Below are positions 20,316 through 29,132 of a stretch of 64,000 bases of DNA, piece after piece (the first letter of the stretch is position 1; every line of letters starts with the position of its first letter). The position numbers and the translations under genes were made by a program. The notes beneath the pieces were generated by a model. That model made no database searches and had not been told where the DNA came from. It saw nothing but the letters and a program-made list of their open reading frames with translations. Origin of the DNA: Pseudomonas maumuensis (GTDB lineage Bacteria; Pseudomonadota; Gammaproteobacteria; Pseudomonadales; Pseudomonadaceae); the NCBI RefSeq assembly GCF_019139675.1, contig NZ_CP077077.1, forward strand, positions 62,001-126,000. Direction: 5' to 3'.

Positions 20316-20711
20316 ATGAATGTAACCAGATGGCTCATGCTGGCCGTGCTTGGCCTGGTCTTCCAGAGCAGTGCCATGGCCAAGGACATGCTGCTTACCG
20401 CGCATGTTGGGGCCGATGGCAAGGTACTGCGCCAGTGGCCGGAGTGGATTAGCCAGGTGGAGCGTCAGGCGCAGGCCAACTACTTCACCCAGTACACGCT
20501 GAAACTCAATCCGCGCATCGTGCATCAGGACCCGGGTTTCTGCTCGGTATCGCCGATCGACGCCAGCAGCTACGACCGGCAGATGCACGGCCAGGCCAAA
20601 GTGATCGGCAAGCCACTGGCCGAACATCTGAGCGTGATGACCCAGCTGGTGGACATGAAAGGCGCCAGTGGCGACAACTCGCTGGAATTTCTGCTGCTGT
20701 GCGTACGCTGA
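20316..20711 (+). CDS. Conserved exported protein of unknown function
   Basis: 131 residues with a cleavable signal peptide ending in SSAMAKD. The mature part has no motif I know; a single pair of Cys residues (FCSVSP and LLCVR) could form a disulfide. A strong AAGGAGTTGAAGG site precedes the ATG. Conserved between the diguanylate cyclase and ampDh2 genes in pseudomonads. Function unknown. Confidence 0.78.
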   Translation: MNVTRWLMLAVLGLVFQSSAMAKDMLLTAHVGADGKVLRQWPEWISQVERQAQANYFTQYTLKLNPRIVHQDPGFCSVSPIDASSYDRQMHGQAKVIGKPLAEHLSVMTQLVDMKGASGDNSLEFLLLCVR

Positions 20712-20782
20712 ACGTAACGTCGCCACAAGAGCACGTTATACTGTAGCGCTGTTGTCGCCTACTCAATGACGTGCTCCCCGCA

Positions 20783-21559
20783 ATGAAAAGACTTTTCACC
20801 GCCCTGCTCCTGTTGACCCTGGCAGGCTGTTCCAGTGGCCTGCGTATCGACCGCAGCCACCCCTCGGCCAATCAGGACAGCCGCATCCAGTTCGTCGTCC
20901 TGCATTACACCAACGCGTCGCTGGAGCGCTCCCTCGCCCTGCTGACCCATGGCGAGGTCAGCAGCCACTACCTCATCGGCGACGGTCCGGCCACGGTCTA
21001 TCAACTGGTGGACGAGAACCGCCGCGCCTGGCACGCCGGCGACAGCCAGTGGCAGGGCCGCACCTGGCTCAACTCCAGCTCCATCGGTATCGAGATCGTC
21101 AACGAGGGCTACATGGACACGCCGACCGGGCGGGTCTGGCACCCTTACAGCGAAGCTCAGGTGCAGGCGTTGATCGCCTTGCTCAAGGACATCGTCAAAC
21201 GCAACAACATCGACCCGCGCCACATCATTGGTCATAGCGACATCGCCCCGCTGCGCAAGCTCGATCCGGGTCCGCTGTTCCCCTGGAAGCGCCTGGCAGA
21301 CGCTGGTCTGGGCATCTGGCCGGATGCGCCGTCAGTGGCGCGGCAGCAGGCCTATTTCGAGGCCAACCCGCCGACGATCAGTTGGTACCAGCAGCAACTG
21401 GCGCGTTTTGGCTACGCCATCGAGCAGACCGGCGAGCTGGATGTGGCTACCCGGCATGTGATCGCGGCCTTCCAGATGCGTTTCCGCCCTCTGCTCTTCG
21501 ACGGCACGCCGGATGCACAGACCGCGGCGATATTGCAGGTACTCAACCGCAAGCGCTGA
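20783..21559 (+). CDS. ampDh2: N-acetylmuramoyl-L-alanine amidase AmpDh2
   Basis: Zinc amidase that cleaves the bond between muramic acid and the peptide in peptidoglycan. 258 residues with a lipobox (LAGC, Cys20), so anchored in the envelope, as described for AmpDh2. The amidase_2 domain has the zinc ligands in VVLHYTNAS, GHSDIAPLRKLDPG, and the C-terminal 60 residues form a peptidoglycan-binding domain (ARFGYAIEQTGELDVATRHVIAAFQMRF). A GTG four codons upstream is also in frame. AmpDh2 and AmpDh3 act with AmpD in controlling beta-lactamase in P. aeruginosa. Confidence 0.92.
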   Translation: MKRLFTALLLLTLAGCSSGLRIDRSHPSANQDSRIQFVVLHYTNASLERSLALLTHGEVSSHYLIGDGPATVYQLVDENRRAWHAGDSQWQGRTWLNSSSIGIEIVNEGYMDTPTGRVWHPYSEAQVQALIALLKDIVKRNNIDPRHIIGHSDIAPLRKLDPGPLFPWKRLADAGLGIWPDAPSVARQQAYFEANPPTISWYQQQLARFGYAIEQTGELDVATRHVIAAFQMRFRPLLFDGTPDAQTAAILQVLNRKR

Positions 21560-21660
21560 GCCGAGCTTTTCGGACGCTTGGTGCGAGCGCGGGCCGATCC
21601 ACACGCCCAGCGGCTGCGCCAAGCTACGATTCAGTTGCTATACCTTTGGTATTCAACTGG

Positions 21661-23289
21661 ATGCCGCGCATGCTTGCCCTCTTCACTTCGGTGCGTCAAT
21701 TTTTCCACCGTCCCTGGCTGTTGGCCGTACTCGCGGCTTTGGCCAGCGCCGCACTGTTGCTGGCGATTAGCGTCAACGTGACCTTGCAGCAGATGAAGCA
21801 GGGCGAAAGCGCGCAGATGAATGCCCAGGGCGAACGGTTCCTGGAGCGTCTGGAGCAGGTGTTCGGGCAGTTGCGCGAGGGCGTGGACCAGCTCCAGGCC
21901 CAGCCGCTGCGCGGCTGCGATCCGCAGATGCTGGCGCAACTGCAGCAGGTGGCGCTGAAGTCGCGCTTCATTTATGAAGCGTCTTACGTGGATGGCACGC
22001 GAGCCTGTTCGAACCGCGGTGGCGAACGGATCATCGAGCCGTTGCGCAGCCCCGACATCCAAGGTCCGACCTACAGTTACTGGCTCAACACCACGACGGA
22101 GCCGAACGAGAACCTCGCGGCCCTGATGCTGGGCCGGGGCCGGTTCGTGGTTTCCACGTCGCGTGGGCATCTCACCGACGTGGTCGACCTGCCGCCCGGC
22201 GGCAGCCTACTGGTGGTTCTGGATCGTGGGACGCGAGCGATACCCGTGCTGGGCCCGACGCAACCCTGGCCGCCGACCACCGAATGGCCGCCTGCGCAGG
22301 GCAAATCGTTGATCGAACTGCCCGACCGTCTGGTCTATCGCATGTCCACCAAATCACCGGATTACCAGTTGGTGCTGATCGCGCCGCGAGCGAGCCTGCC
22401 TTTGAAGCTCAATGGCCTGCTCTGGTTACTGTTTCCCGGTAGCCTTCTACTGGCTGGCTGTATTGGCTGGCTGGTGCTGCAACTGATCCTGCAGCGCCGC
22501 TCGATGAGTTCGGAGCTACAGCAGGCATTGCGTCGCGGCGAACTCCAGGTGCTGTATCAGCCGATCTTCGAACTGGACAGTCGCCGCTGCGTCGGCGCCG
22601 AGGCGCTGGTGCGCTGGCGCCGCCCGGACGGCAGCCTGACCAGTCCGGAGCTGTTTATTCCGCTGGCCGAGAATACCGGCCAGATTCGACAGATCACCGA
22701 CTTCGTCCTGCAGCGGGTGCTCGAGCAACTGGGGCAACTGCTGCGCGCCAATCGCCAGTTGTACATCTCGGTGAACCTGGCGGCTTGCGACGTCATGGCA
22801 CCGCGAATCGGTCGGGTGGCGGCCCGGTTGCTGGCGCACCATCGGGTCGCCCCCAGCCAGATCGCCTTCGAGGTGACCGAGCGTGGCCTGATCGATGTTG
22901 TGGTGGCGCGGGACAACCTGCAAGCCCTGCGCGCCGTCGGACACCAGGTGCTGATCGATGACTTCGGCACCGGCTATTGCAGCCTGGCCTACCTGCAGAC
23001 CCTGCCGGTGGACTGCCTGAAAATCGACAAGTCGTTCATCGACGCCCTGGGCCATGACGCCGCCAGCAGCGGCGTGGCGCCGCACATCATCCGCATGGCC
23101 CATGACCTGCATCTGCGGGTGATCGCCGAGGGTATCGAGTGCGAAGACCAGGCGGTGTTGCTGAACAGCGAGGGCGTCCACTACGGCCAGGGTTGGCTGT
23201 TTGCCCATCCGCTGAACGCCCGCCAGTTTGCCGAGTTGATTACCCGCGGGCGGCGTGTGGCTGGGCGGCGGATCGATGATGAGCCTTGA
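21661..23289 (+). CDS. CSS-motif/EAL cyclic di-GMP phosphodiesterase
   Basis: Degrades cyclic di-GMP. 542 residues: transmembrane helix (about 18-38), a periplasmic CSS-type sensor region with Cys at GCDPQ and TRACSNRGG, a second transmembrane helix (about 256-280) and a cytoplasmic EAL domain. The catalytic motif EAL is at 314-316, and DDFGTGYCSLAYL with IDKSFID indicates an active enzyme. In known CSS-EAL proteins the periplasmic disulfide, made by DsbA, restrains activity; a dsbA gene is 4 kb upstream. Start is uncertain (second ATG at 21670). Confidence 0.9.
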   Translation: MPRMLALFTSVRQFFHRPWLLAVLAALASAALLLAISVNVTLQQMKQGESAQMNAQGERFLERLEQVFGQLREGVDQLQAQPLRGCDPQMLAQLQQVALKSRFIYEASYVDGTRACSNRGGERIIEPLRSPDIQGPTYSYWLNTTTEPNENLAALMLGRGRFVVSTSRGHLTDVVDLPPGGSLLVVLDRGTRAIPVLGPTQPWPPTTEWPPAQGKSLIELPDRLVYRMSTKSPDYQLVLIAPRASLPLKLNGLLWLLFPGSLLLAGCIGWLVLQLILQRRSMSSELQQALRRGELQVLYQPIFELDSRRCVGAEALVRWRRPDGSLTSPELFIPLAENTGQIRQITDFVLQRVLEQLGQLLRANRQLYISVNLAACDVMAPRIGRVAARLLAHHRVAPSQIAFEVTERGLIDVVVARDNLQALRAVGHQVLIDDFGTGYCSLAYLQTLPVDCLKIDKSFIDALGHDAASSGVAPHIIRMAHDLHLRVIAEGIECEDQAVLLNSEGVHYGQGWLFAHPLNARQFAELITRGRRVAGRRIDDEP

Positions 23290-23316
23290 GGCTGGCGTGC
23301 TCCTGGCAGCGCCATG

Positions 23317-25095
23317 TCAAACCGGCAGCGCCATGTAGAACTGCGTGCCCTGCCCCGGTCGCGAGAATACCCCCATTCGTCCGCCATGCAACTGCACGAT
23401 TTCCTTGCACAGCGCCAAGCCAAGCCCGGCCCCGCCCTTCTTGCGGCCCACCTGTACGAACGGTTCGAAGATCCGGCCCTGCTGACCATAGGCGATGCCC
23501 TCGCCGTTATCCTCGACGCTGATGATCACGCGCTCGGCATGACGCCGTGCGTGCAGGCGGATACGCCCGCCGCTGCCGGTGTGGCGAAGGGCGTTGTGCA
23601 ACAGGTTGTCGAGCACCCGGTCGAGCTGCGCAACGTCGGCCTGGATGCGCGGCAGTGGTGGCTCCAGCTCGCGGACAATCTCGATCTGCTTGCCCGAGGC
23701 TTGTTCGGCGAAACGCGCCTGGGCACGTTCGAACAGCTCGTCGAGTACGCAGGGAGCAAGTTCGAGTTTCTGCAGGCCATTTTGATAGCGGGAGAAGTTG
23801 AGCAGGTCGTTGATCAGCTGGGTGAGGCGCTGCATTTCCTCGGCTATGGTTTCGAGCAGGTCGTTCTCCCGTGCTTCGGGAGGGAAGCTGATGCGCTCAC
23901 GCAGCAGGCCGAACGCCATGTGCATGCCCGTGACGGGGGTGCGCAGCTCGTGGGAAGCGCGCAGTACGAACTCGCTGCGTACCCGTTCGAAGGCACGCTG
24001 TTCGGTGACATCATGCAACACCATCACCGCGCCCAGAATAGGGCCTTCCGGGTGGCTGACCGGAGTCAGGCTGTAGGTCAGCAATCTGGTCTCTTCATCC
24101 ACCTCCAGGCTCAGGTCTTCCGGCAGGCGGTCCAGGCTGCCACCGCGCAGCACCTGACGTAGCTGTTGCTCCAGTTCGGGGCGCTGCAGGGCTTCGGCCA
24201 GGCTCACGCCCAGACGGCTCGGGTCCCAACCGAGCTGGCGCTGGGCCACCGGGTTGAGGTGCTCCAGGCGCCCCTGGCGGTCGATGATCAGCAGGCCATC
24301 GTCGATGCTGTCCAGCACCGCCTGCAGGCGCTGCTGTCCGGCCTGCAGCTCATCGATGTTGGTGGCCTGGTGCTGGCGCAGGGCGTCGGCCATCAGGCCG
24401 AAGCGGCGGGTCAGCAGGTTGAGCTCGGTGGCCTGGGTCACTGGCAGGGTGACGTCGAAGTTGCCCTGGCCGACCTGGTCGGCTGCCTTGGCCAGCGCCT
24501 CGATCGGCTGGCCAAAGCGGCGGGCGATGTTGTGTGCGGTGATGAAGCCGAGGACCAGCACGACCAGGCCCATCAGGCCGAGCAAGCCGCTGATGAGCAA
24601 GGCGTGGTCGCGCGATGCTTCTTCACTGCGGGTAATGTGCTCCACGGCCTGGCGGTGCGAGTCGAGCAGGTCAGTGCGCACCTGGTTGAAGGCGGCGCCG
24701 AGGGGCTGGTCCACGCCCATGCTGCGAGCCGGCGCCGGGCTCTGCCGATAAGCTTGGACGAACGCCTGGTAGTTGCTGGCGGCCTTGCTGAAGCCGGTAC
24801 GCTCACCGCCTTGTTCCAGCCCCTGTTTGAGCAGTGTCTGGAACTGCTCCTGCAGGGTGACTAGATTGCTCGGGGCCGTGTCCTCATCGAGGATGAGGTT
24901 GAGTTGCTCGCCCAGGTTCTGGCGCAACTTCAGGGCTAACTCGAGGGTTTGGGTGGTGTCCTGCACCACGCGCTGCTGCAGGGCCGCCATCTGCAGCACG
25001 CTGAACAATCCCAGCAGCAGGCCCAGCAGGGCCACGGTGACCAGTGCCGAGATGCTCAGGAACAGCCGTGTGCGCAGCTTCATCGGCCATTTCAT
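23317..25095 (-). CDS. kinB: Sensor histidine kinase KinB
   Basis: Membrane sensor of the alginate-linked KinB/AlgB two-component system, 592 residues. Two transmembrane helices (about 11-33 and 165-190) bracket a periplasmic helical sensor, followed by HAMP, PAS, HisKA with phospho-acceptor His382 in ASHELRTP, and an HATPase domain (NLLHNALRHTG, DNGEGI, GAGLGLALC). It is also a phosphatase for AlgB in P. aeruginosa. The start overlaps the end of algB (ATGA), so the two are cotranscribed. Confidence 0.94.
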   Translation of the reverse strand: MKWPMKLRTRLFLSISALVTVALLGLLLGLFSVLQMAALQQRVVQDTTQTLELALKLRQNLGEQLNLILDEDTAPSNLVTLQEQFQTLLKQGLEQGGERTGFSKAASNYQAFVQAYRQSPAPARSMGVDQPLGAAFNQVRTDLLDSHRQAVEHITRSEEASRDHALLISGLLGLMGLVVLVLGFITAHNIARRFGQPIEALAKAADQVGQGNFDVTLPVTQATELNLLTRRFGLMADALRQHQATNIDELQAGQQRLQAVLDSIDDGLLIIDRQGRLEHLNPVAQRQLGWDPSRLGVSLAEALQRPELEQQLRQVLRGGSLDRLPEDLSLEVDEETRLLTYSLTPVSHPEGPILGAVMVLHDVTEQRAFERVRSEFVLRASHELRTPVTGMHMAFGLLRERISFPPEARENDLLETIAEEMQRLTQLINDLLNFSRYQNGLQKLELAPCVLDELFERAQARFAEQASGKQIEIVRELEPPLPRIQADVAQLDRVLDNLLHNALRHTGSGGRIRLHARRHAERVIISVEDNGEGIAYGQQGRIFEPFVQVGRKKGGAGLGLALCKEIVQLHGGRMGVFSRPGQGTQFYMALPV

Positions 25096-26438
25096 AGGTT
25101 GTACTGCTTGCGCTTGCGGTACAGGGTCGAGGCATCGATGCCCAGGGTCTTGGCTGCCTGGTCGAGGGTGTCGCTGGTGGCCAGCACCGCACCGATATGG
25201 GCGCGTTCGAGCTCGTCCAGGCTCAGCGCCGCACCGACCCGCGGCGCGTTGCCGGCGGGTTGCTCGGCCATGCCCAGGTGGCTGATCTCCACACGTTCCT
25301 GTGGACAGATGATGCTGGCGCGCTCGATCACGTTGCGCAGTTCGCGGATGTTGCCCGGCCAGCGGTAGTTCAGCAGCGCGGCGCGCGCTTCGTCGCTGAA
25401 GCCACGGGCCGGGCGCGAGTACTCCTTGACGAAGCGCGCCAGGAAACGGTCGGCCAGGGTCAGGATGTCCTCGCTGCGCTCGCGCAGGGGCGGCAGGTGC
25501 AAGGTGATGACGTTCAGCCGGTACAGGAGGTCTTCACGGAAACGGTTCTCGCGGACCATCTCGTCGAGGTTGAGGTTGGTGGCCGCCAGGATTCGTACAT
25601 CCGCCCTGCGCGTGACGGGGTCGCCGACCCGCTCGTATTCCTTGTCTTGGATGAAACGCAATAGTTTCGGCTGCAACGTGAGGGGAAAGTCGCCGATTTC
25701 GTCAAGAAACAGCGTGCCGCCATCGGCCTGGCTGACCCGCCCCAAGGTACTTTCGCTGGCGCCGGTGAAGGCGCCACGAGTATGGCCGAACAGTTCGCTT
25801 TCCATCAGCTCGGCATTCAGCGAAGGGCAGTTGATGGTCACGCAGGCCTTGCGCGCGCGCTTGCTCCAGCCATGGATGGCGCGGGCCAGCTCGCCCTTGC
25901 CGGTACCGGACTCACCGAGGATGAGAATGTTGGCATCGGTGGTCGCTACCTGGCGGGCGGTTTCCAGCACCGCCATCATCGCCGGGCTGTGGGAGTCCAG
26001 GCCGTCCTTGGGCTTGCGTACTTCACCTTCGAGGGCTTCCAGGCGAGCCGACAGTTGGCGCACTTCCAACTGCTTGGCCGTGGCCAGGCGCAGTTGGTCG
26101 GGGCTGCATGGCTTGACCAGGTAATCGGCGGCGCCGGCCTGGATCGCGTCCACTGCGGTATCGATGGCCGAGTGCGCGGTAACGATCACCACTCGCATCC
26201 ATGGCGCCTGGATGCGCATTTGCGCCAGCACGTCCAGGCCGTTGTCCTCGCCCAGGCGCAGGTCGAGGAAACACAGGTCGAACACCTGGCGCTGCAGCAG
26301 GGTCTCAGCCTGGGCGGCGCTGTTGGCGGTAGCCACGCTATAGCCCTCGTCCTCGAGGCAGTAGCGGAAGGTACGCAGGATGGCGGACTCGTCGTCCACC
26401 AGCAGAATGCGGCCTTGGTTGTCCTGGGCTGATTCCAT
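25092..26438 (-). CDS. algB: Sigma-54-type response regulator AlgB
   Basis: NtrC-family regulator of alginate and other surface functions, 448 residues. Receiver domain with phosphorylation site Asp59; AAA+ domain with Walker A GESGTGKG (175-182) and an intact GAFTGA loop (222-227) for contact with sigma-54; C-terminal Fis-type helix-turn-helix (AAKTLGIDASTLYRKRKQYNL region). The ATG giving MESAQDNQ has an AAGGAG site; an open frame upstream is noncoding. Divergent from the BON-domain gene, whose upstream region carries a sigma-54 promoter. Confidence 0.95.
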   Translation of the reverse strand: MESAQDNQGRILLVDDESAILRTFRYCLEDEGYSVATANSAAQAETLLQRQVFDLCFLDLRLGEDNGLDVLAQMRIQAPWMRVVIVTAHSAIDTAVDAIQAGAADYLVKPCSPDQLRLATAKQLEVRQLSARLEALEGEVRKPKDGLDSHSPAMMAVLETARQVATTDANILILGESGTGKGELARAIHGWSKRARKACVTINCPSLNAELMESELFGHTRGAFTGASESTLGRVSQADGGTLFLDEIGDFPLTLQPKLLRFIQDKEYERVGDPVTRRADVRILAATNLNLDEMVRENRFREDLLYRLNVITLHLPPLRERSEDILTLADRFLARFVKEYSRPARGFSDEARAALLNYRWPGNIRELRNVIERASIICPQERVEISHLGMAEQPAGNAPRVGAALSLDELERAHIGAVLATSDTLDQAAKTLGIDASTLYRKRKQYNL

Positions 26439-26492
26439 TTCCTGCGCTCCTTTGGGATTGATCTCAATTAGTGTCGGAAAAATCGGGCAAGT

Positions 26493-26527
26493 TGCATGGT
26501 CGATTCTGATTGATTCTGCTCCATGCA
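26493..26527. promoter_or_regulatory. Inverted repeat, possible enhancer site for AlgB
   Basis: TGCATGG and CCATGCA are separated by 21 bases that contain the direct repeat GATTCTG twice, ten bases (one helical turn) apart. The site lies about 70-100 bases upstream of the -24 element, a usual enhancer distance, and 55-90 bases from the algB start. Confidence 0.5.
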
Positions 26528-26594
26528 TGCTAGCTGTATGCCTTCATGATGGCTAAGTGGCTGATAAATATGAAGTTGATTGTCAGTAAATGGC

Positions 26595-26610
26595 TGGCAC
26601 GCGGGTTGCG
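26595..26610 (+). promoter_or_regulatory. Sigma-54 promoter of the BON-domain gene
   Basis: TGGCACG-CGGG-TTGCG matches the -24/-12 consensus TGGCACG-N4-TTGCW at all but the last base, with GG and GC ten bases apart. The start point would be near 26621, 28 bases before the ATG of the BON gene. Confidence 0.8.
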
Positions 26611-26648
26611 ACGGTCTTGGGTTGAGTGATGCGAAAGGAGGTTTGCTG

Positions 26649-27470
26649 ATGTCCATTTACCCTCGAATGGCCTTGTTGGCGGCCTGTGCTTTGTCGGTGA
26701 TCGCACAGGCCCAGGCCGACCCGGTGCAGGATGCGCGTCTGGAAGGTGCCCTGCAGACGGCCCTGTCCCTTAACCCCATGCTCAATCCGTTCCCTATAAA
26801 GGTAGAAGTCGATGGCCAGCAGGCGAGGCTCTCGGGTGACGTGGAGAATCCGGTGGAGCGCGCATTGGCCGAGCAGGTTGCCCTGGCCACCCGCGGTATC
26901 GAACGGGTGGACAACCAACTGCGGATCGATCCCGGCCTGGTGGACAGGCCTCTGGAGTTGCGCGCTTACGCCCAGCGTCTGGAGGACGTCACCTTGGCTG
27001 CGGTGGTGCGCGCACGACTGCTGTGGAGCCGGGTCACCGAGAAGGCCCCTATCGAAGTGGAAAGCCGCGAAGGCGTGGTGACTTTGCGTGGCAAGGTGGA
27101 CAGCCCCGAAGCCAAGGAGCTTGCCGGGGTGCTGGCTCGCACGACTGAGGGAGTGTACCTGGTCAACAACCTCGTCAGCCTGGACAGCATGGCCTTGGCC
27201 AAGGCCCGGGAAAAGCCACTTGATGCCCCTGACGGTCCGCAGCCCAGCGATAGTTGGATCGTCGACAAGATCCAGGCCAGCTACCGCTTCAGCCGCAATC
27301 TCGACGGATTGAACATCAAGGTGGCCAGCGATGAAGGGCTGGTCAGGTTATCTGGCGAGGTGGTCAGCAGTGAGCAGAAGGCCATTGCCGTGGACGTCGC
27401 TAGGCAGATCGTCGGGGTACGCGGCGTCGACGCCGATTTACTGAAGGTGGCGACCAAAGTGGAGGGCTGA
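26649..27470 (+). CDS. Exported protein with three BON domains
   Basis: Periplasmic protein of 273 residues; the signal peptide ends near AQAQADPV. Three BON repeats cover about 25-98, 105-172 and 200-270, each with the pattern of an amphipathic helix, V-x-G-x-V/L-x-L-x-G-x-V and a V-x-x-V end (for example VVTLRGKVDSPEAKELAG). BON domains bind membranes or lipids in proteins such as OsmY. A perfect AAAGGAGG site precedes the ATG. Preceded by a sigma-54 promoter and divergent from algB, so probably part of an envelope-stress response. Confidence 0.87.
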   Translation: MSIYPRMALLAACALSVIAQAQADPVQDARLEGALQTALSLNPMLNPFPIKVEVDGQQARLSGDVENPVERALAEQVALATRGIERVDNQLRIDPGLVDRPLELRAYAQRLEDVTLAAVVRARLLWSRVTEKAPIEVESREGVVTLRGKVDSPEAKELAGVLARTTEGVYLVNNLVSLDSMALAKAREKPLDAPDGPQPSDSWIVDKIQASYRFSRNLDGLNIKVASDEGLVRLSGEVVSSEQKAIAVDVARQIVGVRGVDADLLKVATKVEG

Positions 27471-27487
27471 TCGTGCAAATCGCACGA
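27471..27487. promoter_or_regulatory. Inverted repeat after the BON gene, possible enhancer site
   Basis: TCGTGC-AAATC-GCACGA immediately follows the BON stop codon, with a further TCGTGC half-site at 27502-27507. It lies about 75-110 bases upstream of a second sigma-54-like element. It could instead be an RNA hairpin, but no T tract follows. Confidence 0.45.
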
Positions 27488-27540
27488 CCCCACGACGGGC
27501 ATCGTGCAGGATACGTCCTTGCCAGTGATGACAATGTTGC

Positions 27541-27580
27541 ATATCTATTTGATTTAAAAGGATTTTTTAAAAAAATAACG
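27541..27580. other. AT-rich island before the small-gene operon
   Basis: About 40 bases with almost no G or C (TTTGATTTAAAAGG, then T6A7), in otherwise GC-rich DNA. On the minus strand AATCAAATAGATA is one base off the IHF core WATCAA-N4-TTR. Its position between the inverted repeat and the -24/-12 element suggests a DNA-bending site. Confidence 0.5.
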
Positions 27581-27582
27581 GC

Positions 27583-27598
27583 TGGCATGCAGGCTGCA
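27583..27598 (+). promoter_or_regulatory. Second sigma-54-like promoter
   Basis: TGGCATG-CAGG-CTGCA keeps the invariant GG and GC with ten bases between and differs from consensus at two positions. The start point would be about 27609, 36 bases before the first gene of the small gene - DUF1328 - ivy group. Confidence 0.6.
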
Positions 27599-27644
27599 CT
27601 GATCTTCCCAAGAACGGATAACAAGTACAGCAGGAGGAGCCGGC

Positions 27645-27932
27645 ATGAATCGCCCCAACGTCAACCGCACGCAGAGCGCTGTGGTACCCATGCAGCAACT
27701 GCTGTTCCTCGGTATGGCCCTGCTGCTGACCTTGGCGGTCGGCCTGTTTCACCATAGCTGGCAGACCGCCCGGCTGGCCGAGCAAGTGGCCGCGCAGACC
27801 GCGCTGTTGACACAACTGCGGGCGACGACCCACGCCAGCACTCTGGTCAAGGCCGCCGAGTCTCTGCCTAGTGCCGAGACTGCCCCCGTCGTTCTCGAAC
27901 GCGTAGAGCCTCAGCAGCGTTGGGTGTTCTGA
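27645..27932 (+). CDS. Small single-pass membrane protein
   Basis: 95 residues with one transmembrane helix (about 18-38, QLLFLGMALLLTLAVGLF) followed by a short helical region and an Ala/Glu-rich tail. A strong AGGAGGAG site precedes the ATG. I recognise no family. It heads a three-gene unit with the DUF1328 and ivy genes (gaps of 39 and 5 bases), so it may act in the envelope with them. Confidence 0.75.
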   Translation: MNRPNVNRTQSAVVPMQQLLFLGMALLLTLAVGLFHHSWQTARLAEQVAAQTALLTQLRATTHASTLVKAAESLPSAETAPVVLERVEPQQRWVF

Positions 27933-27941
27933 CATTGCTGA

Positions 27942-28133
<192 letters not shown>

Positions 28134-28138
28134 CGACC

Positions 28139-28609
28139 ATGAGCAGGATGCTCCCGAAGGCCTTGGCCGTCGCGCTGCTGCTGGGAAGTGGCGCGTCGGC
28201 GCTGGCCGCCAATGACGGTCAGGTGCGGGTCAACCAGTTGCTTGGTTCGGACCCCGAGTATCAGAAGACCTGGCAGAAGACGATAAAGAAAGAAGAGCGT
28301 TTGCCTGAATGGGTGATCAACCTCAGCGGCAGCTCGGCGCAGCAGATGTCGGCGGTGACCGAGGACGGCGACCAGTATCTGGTCGGCCCGCTCTGCGAGT
28401 CTGAAGGTAAATGCACCTACAAACGCCTGGTCGTGGCCTTCAGTTGGGATAAGGACGAGGCCTACGGCATGCTGGTGGAAGTGCCCGAGGGCTTGCCTGC
28501 GGACAAATCACCGACCCGCCATGCGGACTATCGCTGGCTGGGCAAGCCTGACGAAGGCATGAAAGCTTTGCTGCAGGAGCAGCTCAAACGCGACCCGAAC
28601 TGGTACTGA
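28139..28609 (+). CDS. ivy: Ivy-family inhibitor of C-type lysozyme
   Basis: Periplasmic lysozyme inhibitor of 156 residues. Signal peptide ends at SALAANDG. The Ivy hallmark is the disulfide loop between beta strands, here LCESEGKC, with family-typical strands (YLVGPLCE, RLVVAFSWDK, YGMLVEVP). The loop lacks the exact CKPHDC sequence of the E. coli protein, so the inhibitory loop is divergent. Last gene of the small operon and 730 bases before gltP. Confidence 0.85.
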   Translation: MSRMLPKALAVALLLGSGASALAANDGQVRVNQLLGSDPEYQKTWQKTIKKEERLPEWVINLSGSSAQQMSAVTEDGDQYLVGPLCESEGKCTYKRLVVAFSWDKDEAYGMLVEVPEGLPADKSPTRHADYRWLGKPDEGMKALLQEQLKRDPNWY

Positions 28610-28633
28610 CCAGCGGTCGCGCACTGTAACGCG

Positions 28634-28699
28634 ATAGAAGCTGAACCTTTTTATCTTTCAGGCTTCTATGATGCGCCGCCCCGAGGAGGGGTGGCGCAT
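28634..28699. other. Two tandem hairpins downstream of ivy
   Basis: The first has arms ATAGAAGCTGAA and TTCAGGCTTCTAT (one bulge) around 28634-28669. The second is a 12-bp stem ATGCGCCGCCCC/GGGGTGGCGCAT (one G-T pair) with loop GAGGA at 28671-28699. Neither has a T tract, so they may protect the ivy message or form part of an unrecognised RNA. Confidence 0.55.
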
Positions 28700-29053
28700 G
28701 ACCAGGGGGCCGGGCGGTTCTGACCGATGCAGGGTCGGAGTGGCCTAGGGGTACAGGGAGTGCCTCCGTCGTGGGCCGGGTCAGGAGAGGGTGGCATCGG
28801 AAGTTGCAGGTCGACCACGTCCGGAAATGGATGAAGAAATCGATCTGGCTTCCGAAGCGCCTGTGAGGTTCCTTCCTTCTATACGAGTGACTTTTCTGTT
28901 CAGACACATTTTGTCGCTACCGTATATCTAATTTTTTTTAGTTGTCCGACAGGTCAGGCCACGTGGCATTTCAGCCATTCGGATTGTCGAACACGCCATC
29001 AAACACCCTCCTGTCATACCTCCAAATCTGCCGAAAAATGGCGTATTGGCCTT

Positions 29054-29069
29054 GTTCGGAAATCCGAAC
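29054..29069. promoter_or_regulatory. Perfect palindrome upstream of gltP
   Basis: GTTCGGA-AA-TCCGAAC, a 16-base operator-like sequence 270 bases upstream of gltP. Regulator unknown. Confidence 0.5.
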
Positions 29070-29115
29070 GTTGAAAATCAAGGCTTTGGCGATGCTCGAT
29101 TTTGGCTTCCGGTCT

Positions 29116-29132
29116 CATGCCGATTCGGCATG
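29116..29132. promoter_or_regulatory. Second palindrome upstream of gltP
   Basis: CATGCCGA-T-TCGGCATG, eight-base arms. Could be an operator or, in RNA, a hairpin of a leader transcript. Confidence 0.5.

Noticed and set aside
26439..26528. Extending AlgB to an upstream start
   Set aside because: The added 30 residues run into the promoter and inverted repeat, and the internal ATG has a good ribosome binding site and matches the known AlgB N-terminus.
28584..28907. 107-codon minus-strand frame downstream of ivy
   Set aside because: It covers the tandem hairpins, is rich in Ser, Arg and His, and has no ribosome binding site.
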